Positions 1-6,571 of a stretch of DNA of 64,000 nt are shown here, in pieces. The stretch comes from Alphaproteobacteria bacterium (GTDB lineage: Bacteria; Pseudomonadota; Alphaproteobacteria; Rs-D84). The DNA is taken from positions 124,001 to 188,000 of the forward strand of contig SUUQ01000001.1 in NCBI GenBank assembly GCA_015062445.1, in the 5' to 3' direction. Within the stretch, counting starts at the first letter, position 1. Each line of letters starts with the position of its first letter. A program made the translations under genes and the position numbers. A model generated the notes under the pieces. The model ran no database searches and was not told where the DNA came from. It was given only the letters and a program-made list of their open reading frames with translations.

Positions 1-710
1 GATAAATATAAATCGTCATAATCGTGTTTATTATAAATATTCGTGTATATGTTGGCATCACTTTTCCAACGCCAATTATCTGTAAGCTTGAATTCGTAAT
101 TGCCACCCAGCATTAAATTATACCCAACCGCTGATACAGGGTCAGGTAATTGTCTACAAAAAGTCCCCCATTCATTTGTGACACATTCTTCGCCACCAGC
201 AACTTGATTTATATTATTATCTGGTGCAGCACCAAAGTTAAACCAAACATTCCAGTTTTTGTTCTGACGTGCCACATAACGGTAATATAACATTCGTTGT
301 TTGATTTCGTCCGGAATATCTTTACCTGCCATTGCTAAGCGCAAATGATGGTCGGCACGATACCATTGCTTTTTGTGCATATAACATAAAGCCAGTTCAT
401 ATCTAATCTTTACTAAATCCGGTTGTTCGTCCAGTATTTTGCGATATATTCTAATTGCCTCGTCAATGTTACCCTTGCGTTGCTCTATCTGTGCAATCAA
501 ATACCAACGTTCTATTTCAATTGGTGTCTGTCCTGTTTGGGGCATTTGAGTAAGAATTTGTAATGCACTGTCATACTTACCAGCCGTAACTAAATCGCCA
601 GCTACTTGTACAGCTTCTAATTCTGACAAAGTCACTTGCGTTGTATTTGATTTGGCCCATATTGCTATGGGCCAAACCAATATCAATAAAATGAAAATAT
701 TTCGTTTCAC
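1..710 (-). CDS. Slam-like outer-membrane lipoprotein translocator (DUF560), 3' end cut by window edge
   Basis: The first 236 codons of a minus-strand gene run off the left edge of the window. The start is a GTG at 710, two bases after the stop of the upstream lipoprotein gene, which implies translational coupling. A signal peptide (VKRNIFILLILVWPIAIWA) is followed by two or three TPR-like helical repeats to about residue 150, then the beginning of a beta-rich region with NVWFNFGAAPDNNIN, resembling the start of DUF560 barrels. Slam (surface lipoprotein assembly modifier) proteins have this layout, TPR domain then barrel, and move lipoproteins to the outer face of the outer membrane. Most of the barrel is outside the window, so the family call rests on the junction motif, the TPR region and the neighbour. 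Confidence 0.72.
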   Translation of the reverse strand, partial: MKRNIFILLILVWPIAIWAKSNTTQVTLSELEAVQVAGDLVTAGKYDSALQILTQMPQTGQTPIEIERWYLIAQIEQRKGNIDEAIRIYRKILDEQPDLVKIRYELALCYMHKKQWYRADHHLRLAMAGKDIPDEIKQRMLYYRYVARQNKNWNVWFNFGAAPDNNINQVAGGEECVTNEWGTFCRQLPDPVSAVGYNLMLGGNYEFKLTDNWRWKSDANIYTNIYNKHDYDDLYL

Positions 711-712
711 AG

Positions 713-2101
713 TTATTGCTTTTGCATACCATAAGCCGCTTGAACTTCCCACTCACGTGTAACGTTAGTATCAAGTTCTTGTTCTGTGTAATAACGAGCC
801 GTACCAGCAGCCTCGACAGGTGTATTCACACCATAATATCCTGGTGTAAATTCTCCCTCTGTGCTACTTGGGGTCGGATTGTTATTCATACGATATTGTG
901 CTTCACTTGGTGTCCCATCAAAATTAACATTTATTTCATTGCTACTATTTTTTGTGATCGTCACGTCATAGAATGTATCCGATGTATCACTTTGCGTATT
1001 AAACGGCATGACCAACGTCTGTGTACCATCTGCACCAATCGTCATTGTTGCTTCTGATGTTGTGTATGCTTTGGCCATATCATGTCCTGCGTTTTCAGAC
1101 CATGCATCTGGTATGTTATCATCGTCTGTATCCAAATCATAAGGTACATTCCATGCAGTTAAATATGCTGTCCTATCTACATCATTACTTTGTATTGATG
1201 TATAAACACGACCAACTGCTTTTCCTTTGTATGTGTTGTTACCCTCCGCAGGAACTGGTACTGGCAAACTATCCAACATATTTGTTCCGGAAATAGCATA
1301 TCCACCAGCAAATAATTGATAATCTTCTTTTGCTAACAATGCATTGAATTCTTCATCTGTACGATATTTATCTAAATCCGCACTACGATTCAAAGTTCCT
1401 GCACGTGCGGCAAGGATATCTGCATCAGATGATAATTCTTTATTTTTTGATCTGTATATTGGATTGAAATGACCAAAGTCAGAATATTGCAATCCGGCAT
1501 CTTCACCGTTTGTACCGAAAATCATTCTTTCGTCTACGCGATTCCAATGACCACCGGATAAATTGTTTTGTGTCGCCAACGCATTCAAAGCAGCCATATC
1601 TTGACCATTATCTACAACGCGGAATTGTGCTTTGTCTTCGCCGTCTAATGTGTATTCAAATATTGGTCCGGCAAATGTTGTCGTGTCTGTGGTATCTCTG
1701 GCTATACGACCACTTGCTTCGCCACCAACCATCATTTTTACAGCATCGATTTCGCCAGTATTATTGTTCAATTCCAGATTTATGTATGAATGTCCAGATG
1801 TATCTAAATTTTCAGCTGTGAATAATTTAACATCATCTAATCTGTATGATGTATATGTAACACCGCCATTGTTTACTGTTGCGGAACGAACAACAGATAC
1901 AGGTGTATTGCTGTTGGATGCAACAACTATTTCAGATGACATATTTGTTATTTCTGCGTTACTTGTTGCTACCCCTGGTGTAACAGCAGGTCTTGGTGCA
2001 ACATAACCACCACTTGGTGTACCGGCAGAACCACCGCCACCAGAACCACCACCGCATGCGGCCAAAGCCAACACAGATGTTAAAATGACATATTTTTTCA
2101 T
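713..2101 (-). CDS. Surface lipoprotein, probable Slam substrate (TbpB-like barrel C-terminus)
   Basis: A 462-residue lipoprotein. The signal peptide ends in LALAAC with the lipid-modified Cys at residue 16, followed by a Gly/Ser-rich linker (GGGSGGGG). The rest is polar and rich in Thr, Asn and Asp, as expected for an exposed beta protein. Near the C-terminus GYYGVNTPVEAAGTARYYT resembles the final strands of transferrin-binding-protein-like eight-strand barrels, the domain that Slam proteins recognise. The next gene is Slam-like and starts two bases after this stop. A ribosome site (AAAGGGG) lies just after the terminator hairpin of the long structured leader. The ligand is unknown; heme, iron or a host protein are possibilities by analogy only. 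Confidence 0.7.
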   Translation of the reverse strand: MKKYVILTSVLALAACGGGSGGGGSAGTPSGGYVAPRPAVTPGVATSNAEITNMSSEIVVASNSNTPVSVVRSATVNNGGVTYTSYRLDDVKLFTAENLDTSGHSYINLELNNNTGEIDAVKMMVGGEASGRIARDTTDTTTFAGPIFEYTLDGEDKAQFRVVDNGQDMAALNALATQNNLSGGHWNRVDERMIFGTNGEDAGLQYSDFGHFNPIYRSKNKELSSDADILAARAGTLNRSADLDKYRTDEEFNALLAKEDYQLFAGGYAISGTNMLDSLPVPVPAEGNNTYKGKAVGRVYTSIQSNDVDRTAYLTAWNVPYDLDTDDDNIPDAWSENAGHDMAKAYTTSEATMTIGADGTQTLVMPFNTQSDTSDTFYDVTITKNSSNEINVNFDGTPSEAQYRMNNNPTPSSTEGEFTPGYYGVNTPVEAAGTARYYTEQELDTNVTREWEVQAAYGMQKQ

Positions 2102-2116
2102 GGAATACCCCTTTGT

Positions 2117-2357
2117 AAAAAAAATTAGACCGCCATGGGATGTTAGGCGGTCGGGGAGTTCTCAAATCAGCGTATTAGTGATTCTGTTGTTTTCGGGTTG
2201 CCCCTGTTGTATGACAAACAGCTCCCCGACTTATTAAGTCAGGGATAAATCACGACACAAAACCACATGAATGACATCGGATGACGATGCCGTCAGTAAT
2301 TTTGCACCGAATACGCTGGGCTTGAGATAGCCCCGAACCCATATCCCTATGGATTCA
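2117..2357 (-). ncRNA. Structured leader RNA or attenuator, candidate riboswitch upstream of the lipoprotein/Slam pair
   Basis: A stretch of about 240 bases runs from a good promoter to an intrinsic terminator just before the ribosome site at 713-2101. Long-range helices on the minus strand pair 2331-2340 with 2149-2158 (P1), 2322-2327 with 2160-2165 (P2), 2310-2317 with 2169-2176 (P3, eight perfect pairs) and 2248-2253 with 2178-2183 (P4). Inside P4 are hairpins at 2224-2244, 2204-2221 and a GGG-GCAA-CCC hairpin at 2194-2203; another lies at 2273-2291. The 3' strand of P1 overlaps the 5' arm of the terminator, and the 5' strands of P1 and P2 can instead form a local hairpin (2317-2333). This gives two exclusive folds. 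I do not recognise a known aptamer; a free-standing small RNA is the alternative. Confidence 0.65.
2118..2153 (-). terminator. Intrinsic terminator or attenuator hairpin
   Basis: On the minus strand GACCGCC (2147-2153) pairs with GGCGGTC (2128-2134), followed by an AT-rich run with eight T residues. It sits between the leader RNA and the lipoprotein ribosome site, so reading through it would be needed to express the lipoprotein and Slam genes from the upstream promoter. Confidence 0.8.
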
Positions 2358-2363
2358 TTTCAT

Positions 2364-2392
2364 AGTCTATCACTAAAAATCAAAAATCTCAA
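2364..2392 (-). promoter_or_regulatory. Sigma70-type promoter for the leader RNA
   Basis: On the minus strand TTGAGA (2387-2392) and TAGACT (2364-2369) are separated by exactly 17 bases. Transcription would start near 2357. Confidence 0.65.
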
Positions 2393-2442
2393 TTAGATAT
2401 TAAAAGTATGGGGTTTGTATTTGGTATGATTAAGTAGGGGTA

Positions 2443-2479
2443 AAAAACTTTACATAGAAAAATTGTTAAAAAATGGCGG
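2443..2479. repeat. 36-bp direct repeat, copy 1 (ACTTTACATAGAAAAAT...ATGGCGG)
   Basis: This stretch recurs at 8824-8860 with only one or two differences, and in diverged form near 4430-4483. Each copy lies upstream of an R1 repeat, so it may be the outer boundary of a larger, mostly eroded element. Confidence 0.55.
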
Positions 2480-2510
2480 AAATGTGAATGATGTAGCGGT
2501 TTTTTTATTT

Positions 2511-2583
2511 GTATTATGACCTGGGTCCCGTGGTCGGGCCACGGGATGACAAAGTAAATAAAACACCGCCCGTTTGGGCGGTG
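2511..2583. repeat. R1 palindromic repeat, short form (copy a)
   Basis: R1 begins GTATTATGACCTGGG, contains a hairpin TCCCGTGG...CCACGGGA, then GATGACAAAGTAAATAAA and a second hairpin CCGCCCGTTTGGGCGG. Its right end is four bases from the stop of the minus-strand gene at 2588, so read on that strand the second hairpin plus following T residues works as a terminator. Palindromes with a CCCGTGG/CCACGGG core are reminiscent of Rickettsiales repeats; that is recollection, not a search result. Confidence 0.8.
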
Positions 2584-2587
2584 GTGG

Positions 2588-2956
2588 TTATCGTTGTTTA
2601 TAGTTATCGCAAAAATGTGATGCCATATATGCGAATTTTATCATTTCTGTTTGATTGGTATCATCTGCCCCCACAGTAATCTGTTGCCCCATATTGTTGA
2701 TATATTTATAAACTCGGGTTTTGCCAATCGTTGGCACATAGATAACACAGGTTGTTGTTTCGCAATCTATGCGATGTGGGGCAACCATTTCCAACAAACC
2801 AGAAACAATTTCCGTTGGCATTCTTTTTGCGTATATCTCACAATTTTTATCACAACCACGGCAAGTGATTTTTTTTGAAAAATCAAGTTCGTTAGGGATG
2901 TTGTCTGAAACACCACATCTGCCATAGCATAATTTCTTTTTTTGTGTAAATGACAT
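2588..2956 (-). CDS. Small CxGCxKxC cysteine-module protein
   Basis: A protein of 122 residues if the ATG at 2956 is used; a TTG start at 2995 would add 13. I do not recognise a named family. The motif CRGCDKNC near residue 30 and the C-terminal HFCDNYKQR match two modules in the 390-residue neighbour (CRGCMKKC...CPYYKK and CDGCDKHC...CPCYKK), so it is a single-module paralogue. Three clustered Cys and one distal Cys would suit a metal site, but this is inference. No signal peptide is seen. A decayed paralogue lies directly upstream, and the R1 repeat provides a terminator after the stop. Confidence 0.6.
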   Translation of the reverse strand: MSFTQKKKLCYGRCGVSDNIPNELDFSKKITCRGCDKNCEIYAKRMPTEIVSGLLEMVAPHRIDCETTTCVIYVPTIGKTRVYKYINNMGQQITVGADDTNQTEMIKFAYMASHFCDNYKQR

Positions 2957-2967
2957 TTTGCATTCTT

Positions 2968-3069
2968 TTATTTTGTCTTTTGATAAAATGGACAATATTT
3001 TTCTACCTTTAATATTTTTGCTGTATCCAATGGATTTAGTTTTTTGCTCCGTTTTTTCTGAATTTTAGA
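2968..3069 (-). pseudogene. Relic of a third CxGC-module paralogue
   Basis: One minus frame in this gap reads NPLDTAKILKVEKYCPFYQK and then stops at 2968. It resembles two separate pieces of the module in the 390-residue neighbour (SPLDTTEVLK and CPYYKK), with the middle missing. Its upstream 25 bases (3045-3069) nearly match the 5' leader of the 390-residue gene (4271-4294), so it looks like a truncated duplicate that kept its leader but lost its start codon. Confidence 0.4.
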
Positions 3070-3091
3070 GTTTATATTTTTGTAATTTTGA

Positions 3092-4264
3092 CTACATTTC
3101 AGTTTGCGCACGATGAACCTTACCATCAAAAAGCATACCTTTCATTTCAATGTATTTTTTATAGCATGGGCATTCTTTTACTGCCTCGTATGCTTTGGCG
3201 ATTGCTTTTTCTTTTGTTGGTTCTGCTGTGATTTTAGTTTTTAGTTGTTTGCCTTGGATATGTGTATTTAGGGCTGCACCGTCTAATGTTGGAATATAGT
3301 ATGGCGATGTGTCCGATGATAAACGACCGTTGCCGGTTGATATTTCTTGTTTTAATACCTCTGTTGTATCCAATGGGCTTGCTTGTTTAGTGTCGATTTT
3401 GCAATGTTTGTCGCAACCATCACATGGTGGAACGGATTCTTTTTTATAGTATGGGCATTTTTTTACAATTTTGCGTGCTGTTGCGATTGTTGCATCTTTG
3501 CCGCTTATCATCAAATCCACTTCTTCTTTAAGCCGTTTGCCATTTATATCAAGGTGGATTACTTCGCCATTGACGGTGACTGCATAGTAATGTGTCCCTG
3601 AACGTGACAGCTGGTATTTTGCTGACAGTACGCATTTTTTCATACAACCACGACAGATTGTTTCCTCAGTTTCTTTTTTAACAATTGCTGTGATTTTTTC
3701 TTTGGGGTATTTTTGCTCCAGAACCTCCCTTGCTGCATTCAAAATCATTGATACATCACCATGATTATGATTGCCGTTATAAGCATCCTCAAACCGTGTT
3801 TGCTTGGCATAATTCATTGCCCAGCCGACAATCATTTCTATTTGTTTCAAATTCAGTACAGACAACAGGCACAATAAATCTTGTTTTGTTGGAAAAGATT
3901 CTGTAAGCGAGGCACTGCGCATTTTTCCATTTAATGAAAAGTTCATATAATCACCTACTGGTTTGTTCCAAGGTTCCCGAGTCTGGGTGTATGTGCACAA
4001 ATCTGGACAATGTGGATTCGATATCATATTAACCCCGAACAGAGAATTATCATAAACCACACCAGTTAGAACCTTGTGTTTCCATATTGGACCGGCATAA
4101 TCGGGGCAGATGATTGTTGTTTCTGGGTCTGGTATATATAGATTGTTATTTGGAACTCGTTTGATTGCGTTTTTTATTGCGCCTGCAATCAAATCATCTG
4201 GTGTTTCTGTCCAGTATGGTTTAAAGAAATTTATAACTTCTTGTATTTTATTGCTTTGCGTCAT
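3092..4264 (-). CDS. Two-module CxGCxKxC cysteine protein, function unknown
   Basis: A 390-residue protein with no signal peptide. The first half (about 1-195) has no recognisable domain. Two tandem modules follow: CRGCMKKC (about 203-210) to CPYYKKE (about 270), and CDGCDKHC (about 277-284) to CPCYKKY (about 367). Each has three clustered Cys, a central segment with YY[AI].T..G..[IL] and a Gly-Lys-x-Leu-Lys turn, then a basic helix ending in KxCPxYKK. The pattern suggests a metal-binding or compact disulphide domain, but I know of no such named family. It is flanked by a single-module paralogue and a relic copy. Its leader is shared with that relic. Confidence 0.65.
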   Translation of the reverse strand: MTQSNKIQEVINFFKPYWTETPDDLIAGAIKNAIKRVPNNNLYIPDPETTIICPDYAGPIWKHKVLTGVVYDNSLFGVNMISNPHCPDLCTYTQTREPWNKPVGDYMNFSLNGKMRSASLTESFPTKQDLLCLLSVLNLKQIEMIVGWAMNYAKQTRFEDAYNGNHNHGDVSMILNAAREVLEQKYPKEKITAIVKKETEETICRGCMKKCVLSAKYQLSRSGTHYYAVTVNGEVIHLDINGKRLKEEVDLMISGKDATIATARKIVKKCPYYKKESVPPCDGCDKHCKIDTKQASPLDTTEVLKQEISTGNGRLSSDTSPYYIPTLDGAALNTHIQGKQLKTKITAEPTKEKAIAKAYEAVKECPCYKKYIEMKGMLFDGKVHRAQTEM

Positions 4265-4509
4265 TTTTTTACTCTGTTTTTTCTGAATTTTAGAATTTTT
4301 TATTTTTTGAACATGCGTAATGCTCTTCTTTTAGTAAAGAAAATATCACAAATGTCATATTTGTCAATGCTTTTTTGCAAAATATGGTGTTTGTGTATTT
4401 AATCTGATTAACGCTTATGGACAATTTTACATATTCTAGACATAGAAAATTGGTGTGCTGTGGAAAGTGGCGGTTTTCTGCGGGGTGCGTGTGGCGGCTT
4501 TTTTTATTT
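4265..4509. other. AT-rich intergenic region with remnants of the 36-bp repeat
   Basis: There is no supported gene. The region holds the leader of the 390-residue gene and a diverged copy of the 36-bp repeat (about 4430-4483, with TTTACATATTCTAGACATAG and GTGGCGG). A T-rich run follows and leads into R1 copy b. Confidence 0.5.
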
Positions 4510-4644
4510 GTATTATGACCTGGGGGCTGTGGTTCACACTTCGTTAAAACTTCGTGCGACAAGGCAAGCCACGGGATGACACCACTGTATTAAAACTTTG
4601 TGGTGCAGGCAAAGGGGAAATAAACACCACCCAATCGGGCGGTG
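4510..4644. repeat. R1 palindromic repeat, long form (copy b)
   Basis: The same start (GTATTATGACCTGG) and end (CACCCAATCGGGCGGTG) as the short form, but the central hairpin carries an insertion with TTCACACTTCGTTAAAAC and a second TTAAAACTTTGTGGTGC segment. It is the only R1 copy that does not abut a stop codon, which may mean that the gene once next to it is gone. Confidence 0.75.
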
Positions 4645-4703
4645 TATTGTATTTTGTGTTTATGGTTTTATATTAAATCTGTGTATAAATCACTACAAAA
4701 TTA

Positions 4704-4732
4704 TTGACATAATGAATTTTTTGTATTACTGT
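4704..4732 (+). promoter_or_regulatory. Promoter of the small lipoprotein gene
   Basis: A perfect TTGACA at 4704-4709 and TACTGT at 4727-4732 are spaced by 17 bases. A ribosome site (AAGGGG) precedes the start at 4765. Confidence 0.55.
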
Positions 4733-4764
4733 TAAGTTGACAAAATATATATAAGGGGTGTTAA

Positions 4765-5136
4765 ATGAAAAAATCTTATGCTAAAATACTTACATTGGTG
4801 TCATTGTTTGCATTAAGCGCATGTCATTCTGACGAAGGAAATATCACAGGTGTATCTACACCAGAAGCATACCCAACAAACAATATTGACACAATGAGAG
4901 TTATAGGGGTATTTAATGTAACCCAAGGTTATTATGCAACATGGGACCATTATAAATTTGTGAAATGTGTTGATAAGAACAATAAAACTATAGAATTTTC
5001 TTTTGATGTACATAAGGAACCTAAGAATGATGTCACTTATACAGAACGTGGCGATACGATTCTTATGAATGGTAATATGTTTGTAAAAAATCTTACACAG
5101 GAAAGAATGCGTTCAGAATTTGTAAATGGTCGATAA
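4765..5136 (+). CDS. Small lipoprotein of unknown function
   Basis: A 123-residue protein with a lipoprotein signal ending LFALSAC, Cys at residue 20. The mature part is short and polar with predicted beta strands (GVFNVTQGYYATWDHYKFVKC) and one more Cys. No family is recognised. It has its own promoter and a terminator, so it is a single-gene unit in the accessory AT-rich region. Confidence 0.7.
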   Translation: MKKSYAKILTLVSLFALSACHSDEGNITGVSTPEAYPTNNIDTMRVIGVFNVTQGYYATWDHYKFVKCVDKNNKTIEFSFDVHKEPKNDVTYTERGDTILMNGNMFVKNLTQERMRSEFVNGR

Positions 5137-5149
5137 AGGTATTAGATTA

Positions 5150-5179
5150 CAAAAAATGACCCAACGGGTCATTTTTTTT
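5150..5179 (+). terminator. Terminator after the small lipoprotein gene
   Basis: AAAAAATGACCC-AAC-GGGTCATTTTTTTT forms a short stem followed by a T run. R1 copy c begins at the last T. Confidence 0.8.
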
Positions 5180-5313
5180 GTATTATGACCTGGGGTCCTT
5201 GGTTCACACTTCGTTAAAACTTCGTGCGACAAGGCAAGCCACGGGATGACACCACTGTATTAAAACTTTGTGGTGCGGGCAAAGGGGAAATAAACACCGC
5301 CCATCCGGGCGGT
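5180..5313. repeat. R1 palindromic repeat, long form (copy c)
   Basis: Nearly identical to copy b, including both inner insertions. Its right hairpin (CCGCCCATCCGGGCGG) ends six bases from the stop of the minus-strand gene at 5319. Confidence 0.8.
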
Positions 5314-5318
5314 TGTTT

Positions 5319-6338
5319 TTATAGTGTTTTGCGATCAGTGCGTCTTTTTTGTGTTATCTGTCGTTTTTTTAAATTTCTTGCTGCAATTCCCATACCAATA
5401 ACCGCACCTGTTCCTAGAATAAACGTAGCAGCATTTGATTTATCGCTACTTTCGTTGACATCTTCCAACACATAATCCATAACAACATCTTTAACAAGTT
5501 CACATTCAACCCGTACCCTTTTCCCATTTGCAACTTTCAATGTTATTGTACGTGGTTTTTTTGCTTTTGCTAAATTATTTTCTATTTTAGAAAAATTCCA
5601 TTCACAGAAATTATTTTTATCCTTTTTTATTTTTCCATTTTTATGAACAACGATGTCTTCCAAAAGCAAGTTGTAACAACCTTCACATCGCAAATCAAGC
5701 AAATCTGTTATTTTTATTTTATCTTCCAACAAGGCGGCAAAGAAATAACATCTATTTAAGACACCCTTTTGTTCGCGCCATCCCGTCAGGGTTTTTGACA
5801 ATTCCGCCCCTGTTTTACCAGAATTCAAATACTTTAAATATTTAGATTTTTGAAAATTTGTCCCCCCGATACAATATCTAAACATACAGGTTGCAATCAT
5901 TGTTTTTTCATCCATCGGAACTTTAACATATTTTTCTATATCTTTTAAGATTTCAAACGTCATATATCGTCCCATATATTTATCACGATTTTCAACCGAA
6001 GGAACCTTTGTATTTTTAGTAACTCTTTTATATGTCCCGTCTGCGTTATACAAAACAGTCAAACCACCACCTGTTGTCCAAGCTTTGCCACAAAAATAAA
6101 CATAAGCATAATCATTTTCTACAAAGATCAATGACATTTTAACTTTACTGCGACAGTTTTCGAATAATTCCTTGTTATGTTTTGATGCGCGAGATGTATT
6201 AAATTTTACATTTTCTATTTTATCTCTTTTTTTATCATCTTGGTCATCCTTGTTTTTTACAAACAAATGCGTACCAAACAACAATCCACTAACCAACGCA
6301 CTTCCAATCAAGAATTTTTTTACTTTATTTTTTTGCAT
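5319..6338 (-). CDS. Membrane-anchored GH24-like lysozyme domain protein
   Basis: A 339-residue protein from the ATG at 6338, chosen because an N-terminal hydrophobic anchor (FLIGSALVSGLLFGTHLFV) follows; the longer reading starts at a less likely codon. Residues about 70-220 resemble phage-type lysozyme (glycoside hydrolase 24). FVENDYAYVYFC-GKAWTTGGG matches the usual F-E-G...AY...C...WT-I-G-Y-G block, with the candidate catalytic Glu kept; F.Y.IGG.NF and L..LN.G...W resemble the substrate-binding part; KGVLNR matches the RR-containing helix. A second hydrophobic segment (FILGTGAVIGMGIAA) sits near the basic C-terminus. It would act on peptidoglycan if active, but the Thr-Gly-Gly-Gly variant makes activity uncertain. 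There are no phage genes nearby. Confidence 0.55.
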   Translation of the reverse strand: MQKNKVKKFLIGSALVSGLLFGTHLFVKNKDDQDDKKRDKIENVKFNTSRASKHNKELFENCRSKVKMSLIFVENDYAYVYFCGKAWTTGGGLTVLYNADGTYKRVTKNTKVPSVENRDKYMGRYMTFEILKDIEKYVKVPMDEKTMIATCMFRYCIGGTNFQKSKYLKYLNSGKTGAELSKTLTGWREQKGVLNRCYFFAALLEDKIKITDLLDLRCEGCYNLLLEDIVVHKNGKIKKDKNNFCEWNFSKIENNLAKAKKPRTITLKVANGKRVRVECELVKDVVMDYVLEDVNESSDKSNAATFILGTGAVIGMGIAARNLKKRQITQKRRTDRKTL

Positions 6339-6407
6339 TACTAAACCTGTTTTATTGCTTGATATTATAACACAACATAACATAAAATAGAAGGGCTTTT
6401 AGACTCG

Positions 6408-6436
6408 TTGACTTTATTTTGTAATTTTGCCATAAC
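6408..6436 (+). promoter_or_regulatory. Promoter in front of the interrupted gene
   Basis: TTGACT (6408-6413) and CATAAC (6431-6436) are spaced by 17 bases, followed by a strong ribosome site (AAAGGAAAGGAATT) before the ATG at 6467. Confidence 0.5.
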
Positions 6437-6466
6437 CATTTGGACTATAAAAAAAGGAAAGGAATT

Positions 6467-6502
6467 ATGCGTAAATTACTTGCAGCATTATTTGTATTAT
6501 GA
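6467..6502 (+). pseudogene. 5' remnant of a secreted or lipoprotein gene cut by an R1 repeat
   Basis: After a promoter and a good ribosome site, an ATG starts MRKLLAALFVL and then stops at the TGA inside GTATTATGACC, the first bases of R1 copy d. The peptide is the beginning of a signal sequence. Nothing resembling the rest of the gene lies beyond the repeat, so insertion of R1, or a deletion bounded by it, destroyed the gene. A real 11-residue peptide is the alternative but less likely. Confidence 0.5.
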
Positions 6503-6567
6503 CCTGGGGCCCGTGGTCGGGCCACGGGATGACAAAGTAAATAAAAACACCACCCATCCGGGCGGTG
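6494..6567. repeat. R1 palindromic repeat, short form (copy d)
   Basis: GTATTATGACCTGGGG, the CCCGTGG/CCACGGG hairpin, GATGACAAAGTAAATAAA and a CACCCATCCGGGCGGTG hairpin. The right end lies four bases from the stop of the minus-strand gene at 6572. Confidence 0.8.
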
Positions 6568-6571
6568 GAGA

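Noticed and set aside
2117-2357. Assigning the structured leader RNA as 6S RNA, tmRNA, SRP RNA or RNase P RNA.
   Set aside because: It has a multibranch core rather than the single long 6S hairpin, no tag-coding frame, no SRP tetraloop pattern and is too short for RNase P; none of their conserved sequences was found.
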